Of a stretch of 64,000 nucleotides of DNA, positions 26,925-35,280 are shown in pieces (the first letter of the stretch is position 1; every line of letters starts with the position of its first letter). Both the position numbers and the translations under genes were made by a program. The DNA is from JACRAR01 sp041674385 (GTDB lineage Bacteria; Pseudomonadota; Gammaproteobacteria; Burkholderiales; Rhodocyclaceae), in assembly GCA_041674385.1 (NCBI GenBank), contig JBAYVU010000002.1:140400-204399 (forward strand). The letters run 5' to 3'. The notes under the pieces are model-generated. The model saw only the letters and a list, made by a program, of their open reading frames with translations, did no database searches and was not told the origin of the DNA.

Positions 26925-28207
26925 TAAGCCAAAAACAACCGGGCGGCCGCTTCCGGATTGGCAGGGAAGTAGAGGTGCATGTAGCTCGCGGTCAGGCGCT
27001 GGCGGCGATAGATGGCCTCACCGCGACGGCCATCGGCGCGGCTCGCCATGGCCAGTGCTTCGAGCGGAGTTTGCGCTTGCGAGTAGTGGAAGGTGTGGCC
27101 GCGCAGCTTGCCTTCGGGCAGTTCGACCTCCTGCAGTCCGAGCGCGGCGAGGCGCTTCTGCATGGTCACCTGCCCCGGCAGCAGGCCGCCAACCGCGTGG
27201 CAGTGACCGTCAATGTCGACCAGCGTATCGAACAGCGCCATCATGCCGCCGCATTCGGCGAGTAGCGGCTTGCCGGCGTCAACGTGGTCAGCCAGCGCTA
27301 GCCACAGTGCACGATTGTCGGCGAGTCGTACCGCGTGCAATTCCGGGTAGCCGCCCGGCAACCATACCGCGTCGCAATCGGGCAATGCTTTGTCGGCCAG
27401 CGGCGAAAAGAATTCGAGGCGTGCGCCGAGCGCAACAAGGCAGTCGAGATTGGCCGGGTAGAGAAAACAGAAGGCCGTATCGCGGGCGACAGCGATGGTC
27501 TTGCCGGCGAGCAAGGGCGCTATGACGGGTGCGTTGGCGGGCGCAAATGACACCGGCGGCGGCAGTGCGGCAGCAGCGGTCGTCGCCAGCAGGTCGGCCA
27601 TGCGGTCGATGCGTTGCACGAGATCTTCGATCTCGGCAGCCGGCAGCAGGCCGAGATGTCTTTCCGGCATGGCGGCATCCGCGTCGCGCGGCAGGTGGCC
27701 GTACCAGGCGATATCGGGGGGCAGGCTGTTTTCCAGCAATTCGGCGTGATAGGCGCTGCCGACCCGGTTGGCGAACACCGCGTCGAGCTGCGTTCCCGGC
27801 CGGTAGTGCTTGAGTCCGTAGGCGATGGCGCCAAAGCTCTCGGCCATCGCCGAGCCGTTGATCACGGCGAGGATCGGCAGGCCGAGGCGCGCAGCGAGTT
27901 CGGCGGCGGCCGGCTTGCCGTCGTAGAGTCCCATGACGCCTTCGACCAGGATCAGGTCGGCATCGCGTGCTGCTTCGGCCAGTCGCCACACGGCGTCGGC
28001 TTCGCCACACATCCACAGGTCGACGTTGTAGCAGGATGAACCGCTGGCGATCGCGTGGATCTGCGGGTCGAGAAAATCCGGCCCGCATTTGAAGACGCGT
28101 ACTTTACGGCCTTGACGCGCATGCAGCCGGGCGAGCGCGGCGACCACGGTGGTCTTGCCCTGGCCGGAGGCGGGAGCGGCGACGAACAGTGCAGGACAGG
28201 ACGCCAT
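26924..28207 (-). CDS. cbiA: Cobyrinate a,c-diamide synthase
   Basis: Amidates the a and c side chains of cobyrinic acid using ATP and glutamine (CobB in the aerobic naming). 427 residues: N-terminal P-loop-like ASGQGKTTV (dethiobiotin-synthetase-like domain) and C-terminal glutamine amidotransferase domain, ending with the catalytic triad region ECGGMMALFDTLVDIDG and GHTFHYS. The ATG at 28207 overlaps the stop of the small ORF upstream as TAATG; an ATG at 28213 is the alternative. It is the last gene of the cob operon. Confidence 0.93.
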   Translation of the reverse strand: MASCPALFVAAPASGQGKTTVVAALARLHARQGRKVRVFKCGPDFLDPQIHAIASGSSCYNVDLWMCGEADAVWRLAEAARDADLILVEGVMGLYDGKPAAAELAARLGLPILAVINGSAMAESFGAIAYGLKHYRPGTQLDAVFANRVGSAYHAELLENSLPPDIAWYGHLPRDADAAMPERHLGLLPAAEIEDLVQRIDRMADLLATTAAAALPPPVSFAPANAPVIAPLLAGKTIAVARDTAFCFLYPANLDCLVALGARLEFFSPLADKALPDCDAVWLPGGYPELHAVRLADNRALWLALADHVDAGKPLLAECGGMMALFDTLVDIDGHCHAVGGLLPGQVTMQKRLAALGLQEVELPEGKLRGHTFHYSQAQTPLEALAMASRADGRRGEAIYRRQRLTASYMHLYFPANPEAAARLFLA

Positions 28208-28284
28208 TACCATTCGAGTCCGGGCATCGCTTTGACGCCGGCGTCGCGATCGCCGCTGTGTTGCTTGTCATGTTCTTCGTTCAT
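28207..28284 (-). CDS. Small 25-codon ORF coupled to cbiA
   Basis: An ATG at 28284 with a good ribosome site (taggagc, about 7 nt upstream) opens a 25-residue reading frame that starts MNEEHDKQHSGD and ends PGLEW. Its TAA overlaps the cbiA ATG. The composition is polar and charged with two His, and has no hydrophobic segment. It may be a translational coupler for cbiA, a leader peptide, or a genuine small protein; I recognise no family. Confidence 0.5.
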   Translation of the reverse strand: MNEEHDKQHSGDRDAGVKAMPGLEW

Positions 28285-28303
28285 CGATGCTCCTAAGCGG
28301 GAA

Positions 28304-29095
28304 TCAAGCAACGCCGGTCCTCGTGGAGGACGGTTGCAGTCGGCATCGATCATCCCCGTTCAGCAAACCGAGTACCTGCCCGATGACGACCAGCGCCGGC
28401 GGTTTGACGGCATGCACCCGCGCCGTTTCGGGTAGTTCCGACAAGGTACTGCGATAAATGCGTTGGGCTGGCAAGGTGGCCTTGTAGACCAGGGCGGCAG
28501 GCGTATCGCCGGCTAGGCCGGCGGCTTGCAGATTGGCGGCTATCGTTTCGAGGCCGGAGACACCCATGTAGATGACGAGGGTCTGATTGGGCTGGGCCAG
28601 TGCCGTCCAGTTCATTTCGACATGATCGCTCTTGAGATGCCCGGTGACGAACACGCAGCTCTGCGCGTAATCACGGTGAGTCAGCGGGAACCCGAAACTG
28701 GCGGCAGCGCCCAGCGCGGCAGTCACGCCGGGCACGATATCGACGGCGATGCCTGCGGCGAGCAGGAGATCCATCTCCTCGCCACCGCGCCCAAAAACGA
28801 AGGGGTCGCCACCCTTGAGCCGGACCACCCGCTTGCCGGACTGCGCCCGCGTCAGCAACAGCTGGCTGATTTCCTCCTGCGGCAGCGTGTGGTTGCTCGC
28901 CATCTTGCCGACGTAGATGCGCTCCGCCGTTGGCTCAATGAAATCGAGTATCTCCGGGCCAACCAGATTGTCGTAGACCACCACATCGGCCGACTGGATC
29001 AGGCGCAGGGCCTTCAGCGTAATCAGTTCGGGATCGCCAGGGCCTGCCCCGACCAGAGAGACAAGACCAAGCCGCTCAATATCCGGTGCGTTCAT
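28304..29095 (-). CDS. cobA: Uroporphyrinogen-III C-methyltransferase (SUMT)
   Basis: Methylates uroporphyrinogen III at C2 and C7 with S-adenosylmethionine, giving precorrin-2, the branch point to siroheme and cobalamin. 263 residues of the tetrapyrrole methylase fold. VGAGPGDPELITLKALRLIQ, the GGDPFVFGRGGEE loop and the VPGVTAALGAAA block are diagnostic of SUMT. No CysG-type dehydrogenase/ferrochelatase domain is attached. The start overlaps the cbiH stop (ATGA). Confidence 0.96.
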   Translation of the reverse strand: MNAPDIERLGLVSLVGAGPGDPELITLKALRLIQSADVVVYDNLVGPEILDFIEPTAERIYVGKMASNHTLPQEEISQLLLTRAQSGKRVVRLKGGDPFVFGRGGEEMDLLLAAGIAVDIVPGVTAALGAAASFGFPLTHRDYAQSCVFVTGHLKSDHVEMNWTALAQPNQTLVIYMGVSGLETIAANLQAAGLAGDTPAALVYKATLPAQRIYRSTLSELPETARVHAVKPPALVVIGQVLGLLNGDDRCRLQPSSTRTGVA

Positions 29096-30072
29096 GCGGC
29101 CTCCGCGCGGCAGTCTGTTTCCGTTGCCAACGGTTCGACCAACACGGCCGCGATGTACTCCACTGGCAGCCGGTATTCCTGCGCCAGTTCGGCGGCGTTC
29201 TTGCCGCTGGCCTGTATCGTCGCCAGCCAGCCATCCAAGCCGGAGGACAACGAGCGGCCCGCCTGTTCACCTTCCTTGGTGGCCCGTTCACTGCCTTCGA
29301 CCGCATATTTATTCGCGTAGCCGCGCGGCGTGACCATCAGGCCGTGCTTGATGAAGGTATTGGAATTACCGATCAGCACGGTCGACAGCATGCCGATGTC
29401 GCTTTCGCCCATCTTGTCGAGGGTGGTGAATTCGATATGCTGCTTCGGCCGGTAGGCGGACTTGACGATGGCCACCGGCGTCTGCGGATCGCGGTGGCGC
29501 AGGAAGATGCGCTGGGCTTCGAGGATCTGCCGCGCGCGGCGCCCGCTCTTCGGATTGTAGAGAGCGACGACAAAATCGGAATAGGCCACGGCGTCGAGGC
29601 GGCGGGCAATCGTCGGCCATGGCGTCAACAGGTCGGAGAGCGAAATGGCGCAGAAGTCGTGCGTCAGGGGCGCGCCAACCAGTGCGGCGCAGGTATTGAG
29701 AGCCGAAGCGCCGGGAACGATTTCGACTTCGATATCCGACTCAGGCGTCCACCCGGCCTGGAACAGCACCTCCAAGGTGGGCCCGGCCATGCCGTACACC
29801 CCGGCGTCGCCAGAGCAAATGAGCGCCACTTTTTTGCCTTGGCGGGCGCGGTCGAGCGACTCGATGGCACGGTCAAGTTCTTCGGTCATCGGTTTCTTGA
29901 TGACTTCCTTGCCCTCGACCAAATCGGCCACCAGACGGATGTAGGTGACGTAGCCGATCACCGTGTCGGCTTCGGCAATGGCAGCCCGGGCTCGGGCAGT
30001 CAGGTGTTCGTTGCAGCCCGGGCCGAGGCCGACGAGCATGATTTTTCCGGTTTTCTGCTGGGGTATGTTCAT
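29092..30072 (-). CDS. cbiH: Precorrin-3B / cobalt-factor-III C17-methyltransferase with C-terminal extension
   Basis: Methylates C17 and contracts the ring. 326 residues, about 80 more than a basic CbiH/CobJ. The methylase fold covers about residues 10-245 (VGLGPGCNEHLTARARAAI, CSGDAGVYGMAGPTLEV). The last about 65 residues (from AVEGSERATKEGE) are an added segment of unknown role, ending in an acidic helix-like LATIQASGKNAAELAQ block. The start overlaps the cobE stop. Confidence 0.94.
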   Translation of the reverse strand: MNIPQQKTGKIMLVGLGPGCNEHLTARARAAIAEADTVIGYVTYIRLVADLVEGKEVIKKPMTEELDRAIESLDRARQGKKVALICSGDAGVYGMAGPTLEVLFQAGWTPESDIEVEIVPGASALNTCAALVGAPLTHDFCAISLSDLLTPWPTIARRLDAVAYSDFVVALYNPKSGRRARQILEAQRIFLRHRDPQTPVAIVKSAYRPKQHIEFTTLDKMGESDIGMLSTVLIGNSNTFIKHGLMVTPRGYANKYAVEGSERATKEGEQAGRSLSSGLDGWLATIQASGKNAAELAQEYRLPVEYIAAVLVEPLATETDCRAEAA

Positions 30073-30464
30073 TGGGTAATCCTTGCGATGGAGACGGTTG
30101 CATTGCGGCCATCCGGGCCACGCAGCTTGTGTTTTTCGATAATCAACTGAGTCTTGTCGGCACCACCGGCAAGCAGCGCCGCGGCTTCGGCAACCGATGG
30201 CGTGCCGGTGTAATTGCGGACGGTTTCAGAGGGATTGGGCACCTCGACCGCAGCCAGTTCGGCGGCCGGATAGAAACGGATGGTCCAGCCGCGTTCCCGC
30301 GACACCTGCAACAGGCCGGCCTCATCGGCCTTGAGGTCGATGCTGGCGACGGCGGCCACATCGGCAGAGCGCGCACCGCAGGATGCCAATGCCTCGTCTA
30401 TGGCCTGGGCAATGGTGGCGGCCGGGGTTTCCCTATCGCAGCCAAGACCGAGAGCGATTTTCAT
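30069..30464 (-). CDS. cobE: CobE / CbiG C-terminal domain protein
   Basis: 131-residue protein matching the C-terminal domain of CbiG, known alone as CobE. It starts MKIALGLGCDRETPAATIAQAIDEAL, and AAVASIDLKADEAGLLQVSRERGW is the family core. In organisms with a full-length CbiG this domain is fused; here it is a separate gene overlapping cbiG. The role is uncertain; it may help to handle the ring intermediates. Confidence 0.9.
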   Translation of the reverse strand: MKIALGLGCDRETPAATIAQAIDEALASCGARSADVAAVASIDLKADEAGLLQVSRERGWTIRFYPAAELAAVEVPNPSETVRNYTGTPSVAEAAALLAGGADKTQLIIEKHKLRGPDGRNATVSIARITQ

Positions 30465-31216
30465 GCACCGCTGCCTGGACGATAAACCACACGCTTGCCG
30501 CTGAGCTTTGCCGCGTAATCGGCCGGCATTTCGCGGCGGCTGATCCACAACACAGCGGCAAAATCGTCCGGGACGACGTCTTCCAGCCGGGCAAAACGCT
30601 GCAAGTTGGCGGGCAAGGGGCCGGTACGGCCGTTGGCATGGCCGCGCCACCAGTCATCACTGCCGGCTTCCTGTACCAGCGCTACCGGCTCGTCATTCAC
30701 GACGGCGGCACTGGCGCACACGATTTCCTCGTGCGTCGCTTCGGCGGTCCAGCCCAATTCACGGCCGAGCAAGTCGACAGCCAGCGTCTGGCGGACGTCG
30801 GATGCCGTCGTCAATACCGGGACGGCACCGAGCGCGGTGGCGAGATGCCCAGCCAGCGCATTGGCGCCGCCCAGGTGGCCGGAGAGTATCGGAATGGCGA
30901 ACTTTCCGGCCTCGTCGACCACCACCACGGCCGGGTCGATTGCCTTGTTGCCGAGGTGCGGCGCAATCAGGCGGACCATCACGCCCAGCGAAACGATGGC
31001 CACGATGCCATCGAAATTGGCAAATAGCGCAGGCACTTGGTCGCCGAGCTTGCCGGGATAGCAGTGGGCGCTGCCGGGCGAAGTGTTGGCCACTGCGGTT
31101 TCGGCTTCGGCCCGAAATTTTTCCGGGGCGAACAGCTGGGCGCCCGGCAATGCCGCGGCGACTTTACCGGCCTGCGCAATACCGTGGCGAGTAATGGAGA
31201 CGACGGCGATTTTCAT
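30461..31216 (-). CDS. cbiG: Cobalt-precorrin-5A hydrolase (CbiG N-terminal and middle parts)
   Basis: Opens the delta-lactone of cobalt-precorrin-5A and releases acetaldehyde, a step specific to the anaerobic pathway. 251 residues; the signature ILSGHLGGANALA is at about 112-124, and MKIAVVSITRHG is the usual N-terminus. The start at 31216 avoids an unsupported upstream frame overlapping cbiL. The C-terminal CobE-like domain is encoded separately (30069-30464) by an ATGA-overlapping gene, so cbiG is split here. Confidence 0.92.
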   Translation of the reverse strand: MKIAVVSITRHGIAQAGKVAAALPGAQLFAPEKFRAEAETAVANTSPGSAHCYPGKLGDQVPALFANFDGIVAIVSLGVMVRLIAPHLGNKAIDPAVVVVDEAGKFAIPILSGHLGGANALAGHLATALGAVPVLTTASDVRQTLAVDLLGRELGWTAEATHEEIVCASAAVVNDEPVALVQEAGSDDWWRGHANGRTGPLPANLQRFARLEDVVPDDFAAVLWISRREMPADYAAKLSGKRVVYRPGSGA

Positions 31217-31253
31217 GGCGCGGGGGTTTGCATATCCTGGATTTCTATGCCGG

Positions 31254-32027
31254 TTACGCCGCCAGGGCTTCCTTGCGCTTGCGGCAACCACGGCGCAATT
31301 CGCCGCGCGCGCGCTTGGGATTCTGGACCAGCAGCAGCGACAGGTAATTGACCTTTTCGCCCTTGAGGGTCGCGACATCGCGCACGATGCGTTCATCGGG
31401 CGAACCGACCTTTTCGATGAAGCAGCTGGTCGCCAGGAGGCCGCGGTTTTCCAGCAACTCGAGAACTTCATCGAGTAGCGGCTTGACCTTGAGCAGCACC
31501 AGCGTGTCGAACTCGTCGAGCAGGTGGTCGATGACGCCAACGCCGTAGGCGGCGGGAATGATCGCCAGGGTTTCGTCTTCTTCGGCCAGTGTCGTTCCCG
31601 TAGTAGCGGCGGCGGCGGCAAAGGAAGAAACGCCGGGGATCGTTTCCACCTCGATCTCGGGCACCAGTTCGCGGACCATGCGGGCGAGATGCCCGAAGGT
31701 GGCGAAGGTGGAGGCGTCGCCTTCGACCAGAAACACCAGATCGCGGCCTGCGGCGAGCAGTTCGGCGGTCTGGGCGGCGGCGCGCGCCCAGGCCCTGGTC
31801 AGGATTTCCGCATCGCGCGTCATCGGGAAGACGAGTTCCACGGCATCCGCGGGAACAGGCAAGCCGCCTCGTTCGACGACTGACAGCGCGTAAGATTTTT
31901 CCTCGGCTTTCTTTACCGGGTACAGCCAACGGGCGCCCGATTGCAGGGCGGCCCAACTGCGCCGGGTAATCAGTTCGGGGTCGCCGGGGCCGAGCGAGGC
32001 GCCGATCAGTTTTCCATAATGAGTCAT
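31254..32027 (-). CDS. cbiL: Precorrin-2 / cobalt-factor-II C20-methyltransferase
   Basis: Methylates C20 of (cobalt-)precorrin-2, also named CobI. 257 residues of the tetrapyrrole methylase fold: GASLGPGDPELITRRSWAAL at the start and LVFLVEGDASTFATFGHLARM in the middle are diagnostic. The C-terminus is Arg/Lys-rich (RARGELRRGCRKRKEALAA). The chosen ATG at 32027 has a ggaggc ribosome site. Confidence 0.95.
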   Translation of the reverse strand: MTHYGKLIGASLGPGDPELITRRSWAALQSGARWLYPVKKAEEKSYALSVVERGGLPVPADAVELVFPMTRDAEILTRAWARAAAQTAELLAAGRDLVFLVEGDASTFATFGHLARMVRELVPEIEVETIPGVSSFAAAAATTGTTLAEEDETLAIIPAAYGVGVIDHLLDEFDTLVLLKVKPLLDEVLELLENRGLLATSCFIEKVGSPDERIVRDVATLKGEKVNYLSLLLVQNPKRARGELRRGCRKRKEALAA

Positions 32028-32139
32028 GGCGCCTCCGCCGGGCCGCCCCAAGGAGGCGTGATTTCACTAACATGGAAGCCGCGTAACGGCTGAACCGGCG
32101 TCACCCCCTTCCGTGGGAAGGGGGGAGGGAGGATGGTAG

Positions 32140-33438
32140 TCATAAGGTTTCCTTGCTTGCAGTCACAATCCACACCGGGTTCTGGGCAGCCAACCGGTGC
32201 ATGTCGAGGATGGGCTGGCTGCGGCTGGCCTGCAACTGGACGACATCCCAGGCAGTACCGGCGGCAGCCAGGGCGGCGGTGGCGGTGGCGAGATTTTCGA
32301 TGGTGACGAAGTTCATCACCAGCCGGCCGCCGGGTTTCAGGCGGCCAAGAATCAGGTAGATCAGTTCGTTCAGCTCTCCGCCGGAACCCCCGATAAACAC
32401 GGCATCCGGGTCCGGCCAGGTGTCGAGGTGGAGCGGCGCTTTGCCTTCGGTCAGCGAGTAGTTGCCAATGCGAAAGCGCTCGGCATTGGCACGGGCGTTG
32501 GCGGCATCCTCTGCGTTCTTCTCGATGGCCCAGACATGGCCGTGCGGGGCCAGGCGCGCCGCTTCCAGACCGACCGAACCGGCACCGGCGCCGATATCCC
32601 AGACAATGGCATCCGGCGCCAGGCGCAGCTTGGCGAGCGACAATGCGCGCGCCTCCTGCTTGGTGATCAGCCCCTTTTCCGGAGCGCGCTGGATGTATTC
32701 GAGATCTTCCAGGCCGAAGGCAGGTTGCCGGCGATTTGGCGTGGCATCGGCACGGCGTTCGACCAGCACGACGTTGGGTTCGGGAAATACGCTGTTCGCC
32801 ACGTCGACCGCCGCGCGGCTGGGGAACAACTGCTCGTCGGGCAACAGCAAGCGGCTGGCAACCGATAGTGTCACATCGTCGCCGTAACCGGCGGTGATCA
32901 GTGCCCGAGCCAGTCGGGCCACGGTGTTTTCCGGGCCGGTGAACAGCGCGACACGCGGATGCAGTGCAATCGTGCGCATTGCCTGGTAAAGACCATGATC
33001 GGGCGTCGCGCCGACGAACCATTCGCCGGCGTCGGCGCTGTGGCAGGAGGCGATCCTGACATCCTGCCAGGGGAACTTGAACCGGGCGAAGGCAAGTTGC
33101 AGGGTGGAGACTGCCGGCAGGATTTCGAAGCAGTCGCGGCCCAGTTTGCCGGTCAGCCAGGAGGCGATACCGTGGCAAAGCGGATCGCCGGTCGCCAGAA
33201 CAGCAACGGTCTGACCAGCATCCCGGGCAGCAACAATCCAGCCCGCCACCTGGCCGAGGACGCCATCCATGTCCGTCAGGGTGGCGCTGCCGGGCAAGTA
33301 AGGACGCACCAGATCCAGGGTGCGGCCGGCGCCGATCACCAAGTCGGCCGCAATGAGGCGCTGACGCGCGGTCTCGGACAGGCCGGCCCAGCCGTCATCG
33401 AGGATGCCGATCAGGTTGCAGGATTCAGAGGGCTTCAT
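32140..33438 (-). CDS. cbiET: Precorrin-6Y C5,15-methyltransferase (decarboxylating), CbiE-CbiT fusion
   Basis: 432-residue fusion, equivalent to CobL. The CbiE half (C5/C15 methylation) is at about residues 1-205 with VLATGDPLCHGIASWL. The CbiT half (class I methyltransferase, decarboxylation and C15 methylation) follows, with IVWDIGAGAGSVGLEAARLAP as the SAM-binding site. Its start overlaps the end of cbiD by 14 nt. The 112 nt to cbiL contain no gene I can support. Confidence 0.95.
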   Translation of the reverse strand: MKPSESCNLIGILDDGWAGLSETARQRLIAADLVIGAGRTLDLVRPYLPGSATLTDMDGVLGQVAGWIVAARDAGQTVAVLATGDPLCHGIASWLTGKLGRDCFEILPAVSTLQLAFARFKFPWQDVRIASCHSADAGEWFVGATPDHGLYQAMRTIALHPRVALFTGPENTVARLARALITAGYGDDVTLSVASRLLLPDEQLFPSRAAVDVANSVFPEPNVVLVERRADATPNRRQPAFGLEDLEYIQRAPEKGLITKQEARALSLAKLRLAPDAIVWDIGAGAGSVGLEAARLAPHGHVWAIEKNAEDAANARANAERFRIGNYSLTEGKAPLHLDTWPDPDAVFIGGSGGELNELIYLILGRLKPGGRLVMNFVTIENLATATAALAAAGTAWDVVQLQASRSQPILDMHRLAAQNPVWIVTASKETL

Positions 33439-34588
33439 GTTCTTCCATGCGGCAAATGAACCGCCCTTCGAAATCGCAGACCAGAACGGTCAACTGATAG
33501 TCGCCCGGGTAGCAGGATTTCAGGCTGCGGATGGCCTTGCGCGTCAGCGCACGGTGAAAATCGACGGTCAAGCCGAGTTCGGCGAGGCCTTCGGCGGCAA
33601 AACGAGCGGTTTCGGCGACACGGATTTTCTCGACCAGATCCGGCGGCGCGCCGACTTCCTGCGCCGATTCGGCGAGCAGGTCGCGGTCGATCTCGGCCTT
33701 CCAGGCATGAGTAACGGCAAGCCCCTGGCACATCTTGGTCAGCTTGCCGACCATGGCGCCGACATAGACGCGGGGCATGCTCCGTTTGACGGCTGTCTGA
33801 AAAGCCGCCTTGACGAAATCGCCCATCTGGACGAAGCAGGATTGGTCGAGTTCCGGCAACTGTTCCATGGCGAATTTCTCGGTTCGACCGCCGGTGGTGA
33901 ACACCACGCTGGTCTGTCCCTGTTTGGCGGCGACGCCAACCGCCTGCACGACGCTGGCGCGGAAAGCCACCGTCGAATACGGGCGGACGATGCCGGTCGT
34001 GCCGAGGATGGAGATTCCATCGAGAATGCCTAGACGGGCATTGAGTGTCTTCTTCGCCATTTCCTCGCCGCCGGGCACGGAAATGATGACCTCCAGTCCG
34101 CTGTGTTCGAGCAGTTCGGCGGCGGCGGCGGCGACATTGTCGCGGATATTGCGCCGGGGAACCGGGTTGATTGCCGGGCCGCCAACTTCCAGACCGAGAC
34201 CGGGCTTGGTCACGATGCCGACACCGGGGCCGCCTTTCAGTTCGAGTTGGCCGGCGCAGTGCGGCAACAGACGGACATCGGCGGTCAGGTGGGCGCCGTG
34301 AGTGGCATCCGGATCATCGCCGGCATCCTTGACGATGGCGGCATGCGCGGCGCGCTCCGGACCCTCGCCTTCGACCCGGCCGTCGATGACCGCGAACATC
34401 GCCTCCCGGCCATTGGGCAAGCGGCAAAGCACGCTCTCCGGCACCTGGCCGGTCACCAGGCCGAGCACGGCGGCCCGCGCCGCCGCCGCCGAGCAGGCAC
34501 CGGTGGTGAAGCCGGTGCGGTTGCCCCGCTCGCGGCGGCCGTCACCCTTGCGAATCTTGCCGGAGGCCGGCGACGGCTTTGCGCTCAT
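33425..34588 (-). CDS. cbiD: Cobalt-precorrin-5B C1-methyltransferase
   Basis: Methylates C1 in the anaerobic pathway. 387 residues; RTGFTTGACSAAAARAA at about 22-38 and GTTGIVRPYSTVAFRASV are the family signatures. Presence of CbiD together with CbiG and CbiX argues for the oxygen-independent, early-cobalt route. Overlaps cbiC by 4 nt. Confidence 0.96.
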   Translation of the reverse strand: MSAKPSPASGKIRKGDGRRERGNRTGFTTGACSAAAARAAVLGLVTGQVPESVLCRLPNGREAMFAVIDGRVEGEGPERAAHAAIVKDAGDDPDATHGAHLTADVRLLPHCAGQLELKGGPGVGIVTKPGLGLEVGGPAINPVPRRNIRDNVAAAAAELLEHSGLEVIISVPGGEEMAKKTLNARLGILDGISILGTTGIVRPYSTVAFRASVVQAVGVAAKQGQTSVVFTTGGRTEKFAMEQLPELDQSCFVQMGDFVKAAFQTAVKRSMPRVYVGAMVGKLTKMCQGLAVTHAWKAEIDRDLLAESAQEVGAPPDLVEKIRVAETARFAAEGLAELGLTVDFHRALTRKAIRSLKSCYPGDYQLTVLVCDFEGRFICRMEEHEAL

Positions 34589-35274
34589 GCCACCCGTTTC
34601 TGTTCGGCTTCGGCCACCCCGAGCAGGGCGTGGATGGCCGCGACGACCAGCGTCGAGCCGCCTTTGCGGCCACGAATGGCCACCCAGGGGATGTCCTTGA
34701 CCGTCATCAGCAGATCCTTCGATTCGGCCGCCGAGACAAAACCGACCGGCATGCCGATGATCAGCGCCGGGCGGGCGCCTTCTTCACGCACCAGGCGCAC
34801 GACCTCGATCAGCGCAGTCGGCGCATTGCCGATACCGACAATCGCCCCGTCCAGCTTGCCCAGACGGTGCGCCTTGCGCATGGCCTGCACGGCGCGGGTG
34901 GTCTCTTCGGCCTTGGCCTGCTCGATCACGTCCGGATCGGAAATATAGTGGTGGGTGCTCATGCCGAAGTGCTTCAGGCGCGGCGCCGAAAGGCCAACGC
35001 AGATCATTTCGACGTCGGCGACGATCGGCGTCCCGCCCTTGAGCACGGCGGCCAGACCGGCCTGCATCGCCTGCGGGTGGAAGACGGTCAGGCCGTTGAA
35101 TTCGAAATCGGCGTTGGCGTGGATCATGCGACGCACCAGCGGCCATTGCTCGGCCGTATAGCTGTGCGGGCCGGCTTCGGCGTCGATGACGGCAAAGGAG
35201 TCGTGCTCGATGGCACGCCCGGCGGCGGTCAGTTGTTCGGTAACGACATTGTTGGCAGTAGTGGGCATATTCAT
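34585..35274 (-). CDS. cbiC: Precorrin-8X methylmutase
   Basis: Moves the C11 methyl group to C12, giving (cobalt-)hydrogenobyrinate/cobyrinate. 229 residues with the catalytic-His region (RRMIHANADFEFNGL), TPIVADVEMICVGLS, and GIGNAPTALIEVVRLV. The His near residue 54 fits the known catalytic His. The start (MNMPTT) overlaps no other gene; cbiX ends 7 nt upstream. Confidence 0.96.
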   Translation of the reverse strand: MNMPTTANNVVTEQLTAAGRAIEHDSFAVIDAEAGPHSYTAEQWPLVRRMIHANADFEFNGLTVFHPQAMQAGLAAVLKGGTPIVADVEMICVGLSAPRLKHFGMSTHHYISDPDVIEQAKAEETTRAVQAMRKAHRLGKLDGAIVGIGNAPTALIEVVRLVREEGARPALIIGMPVGFVSAAESKDLLMTVKDIPWVAIRGRKGGSTLVVAAIHALLGVAEAEQKRVA

Positions 35275-35280
35275 GGCAGT

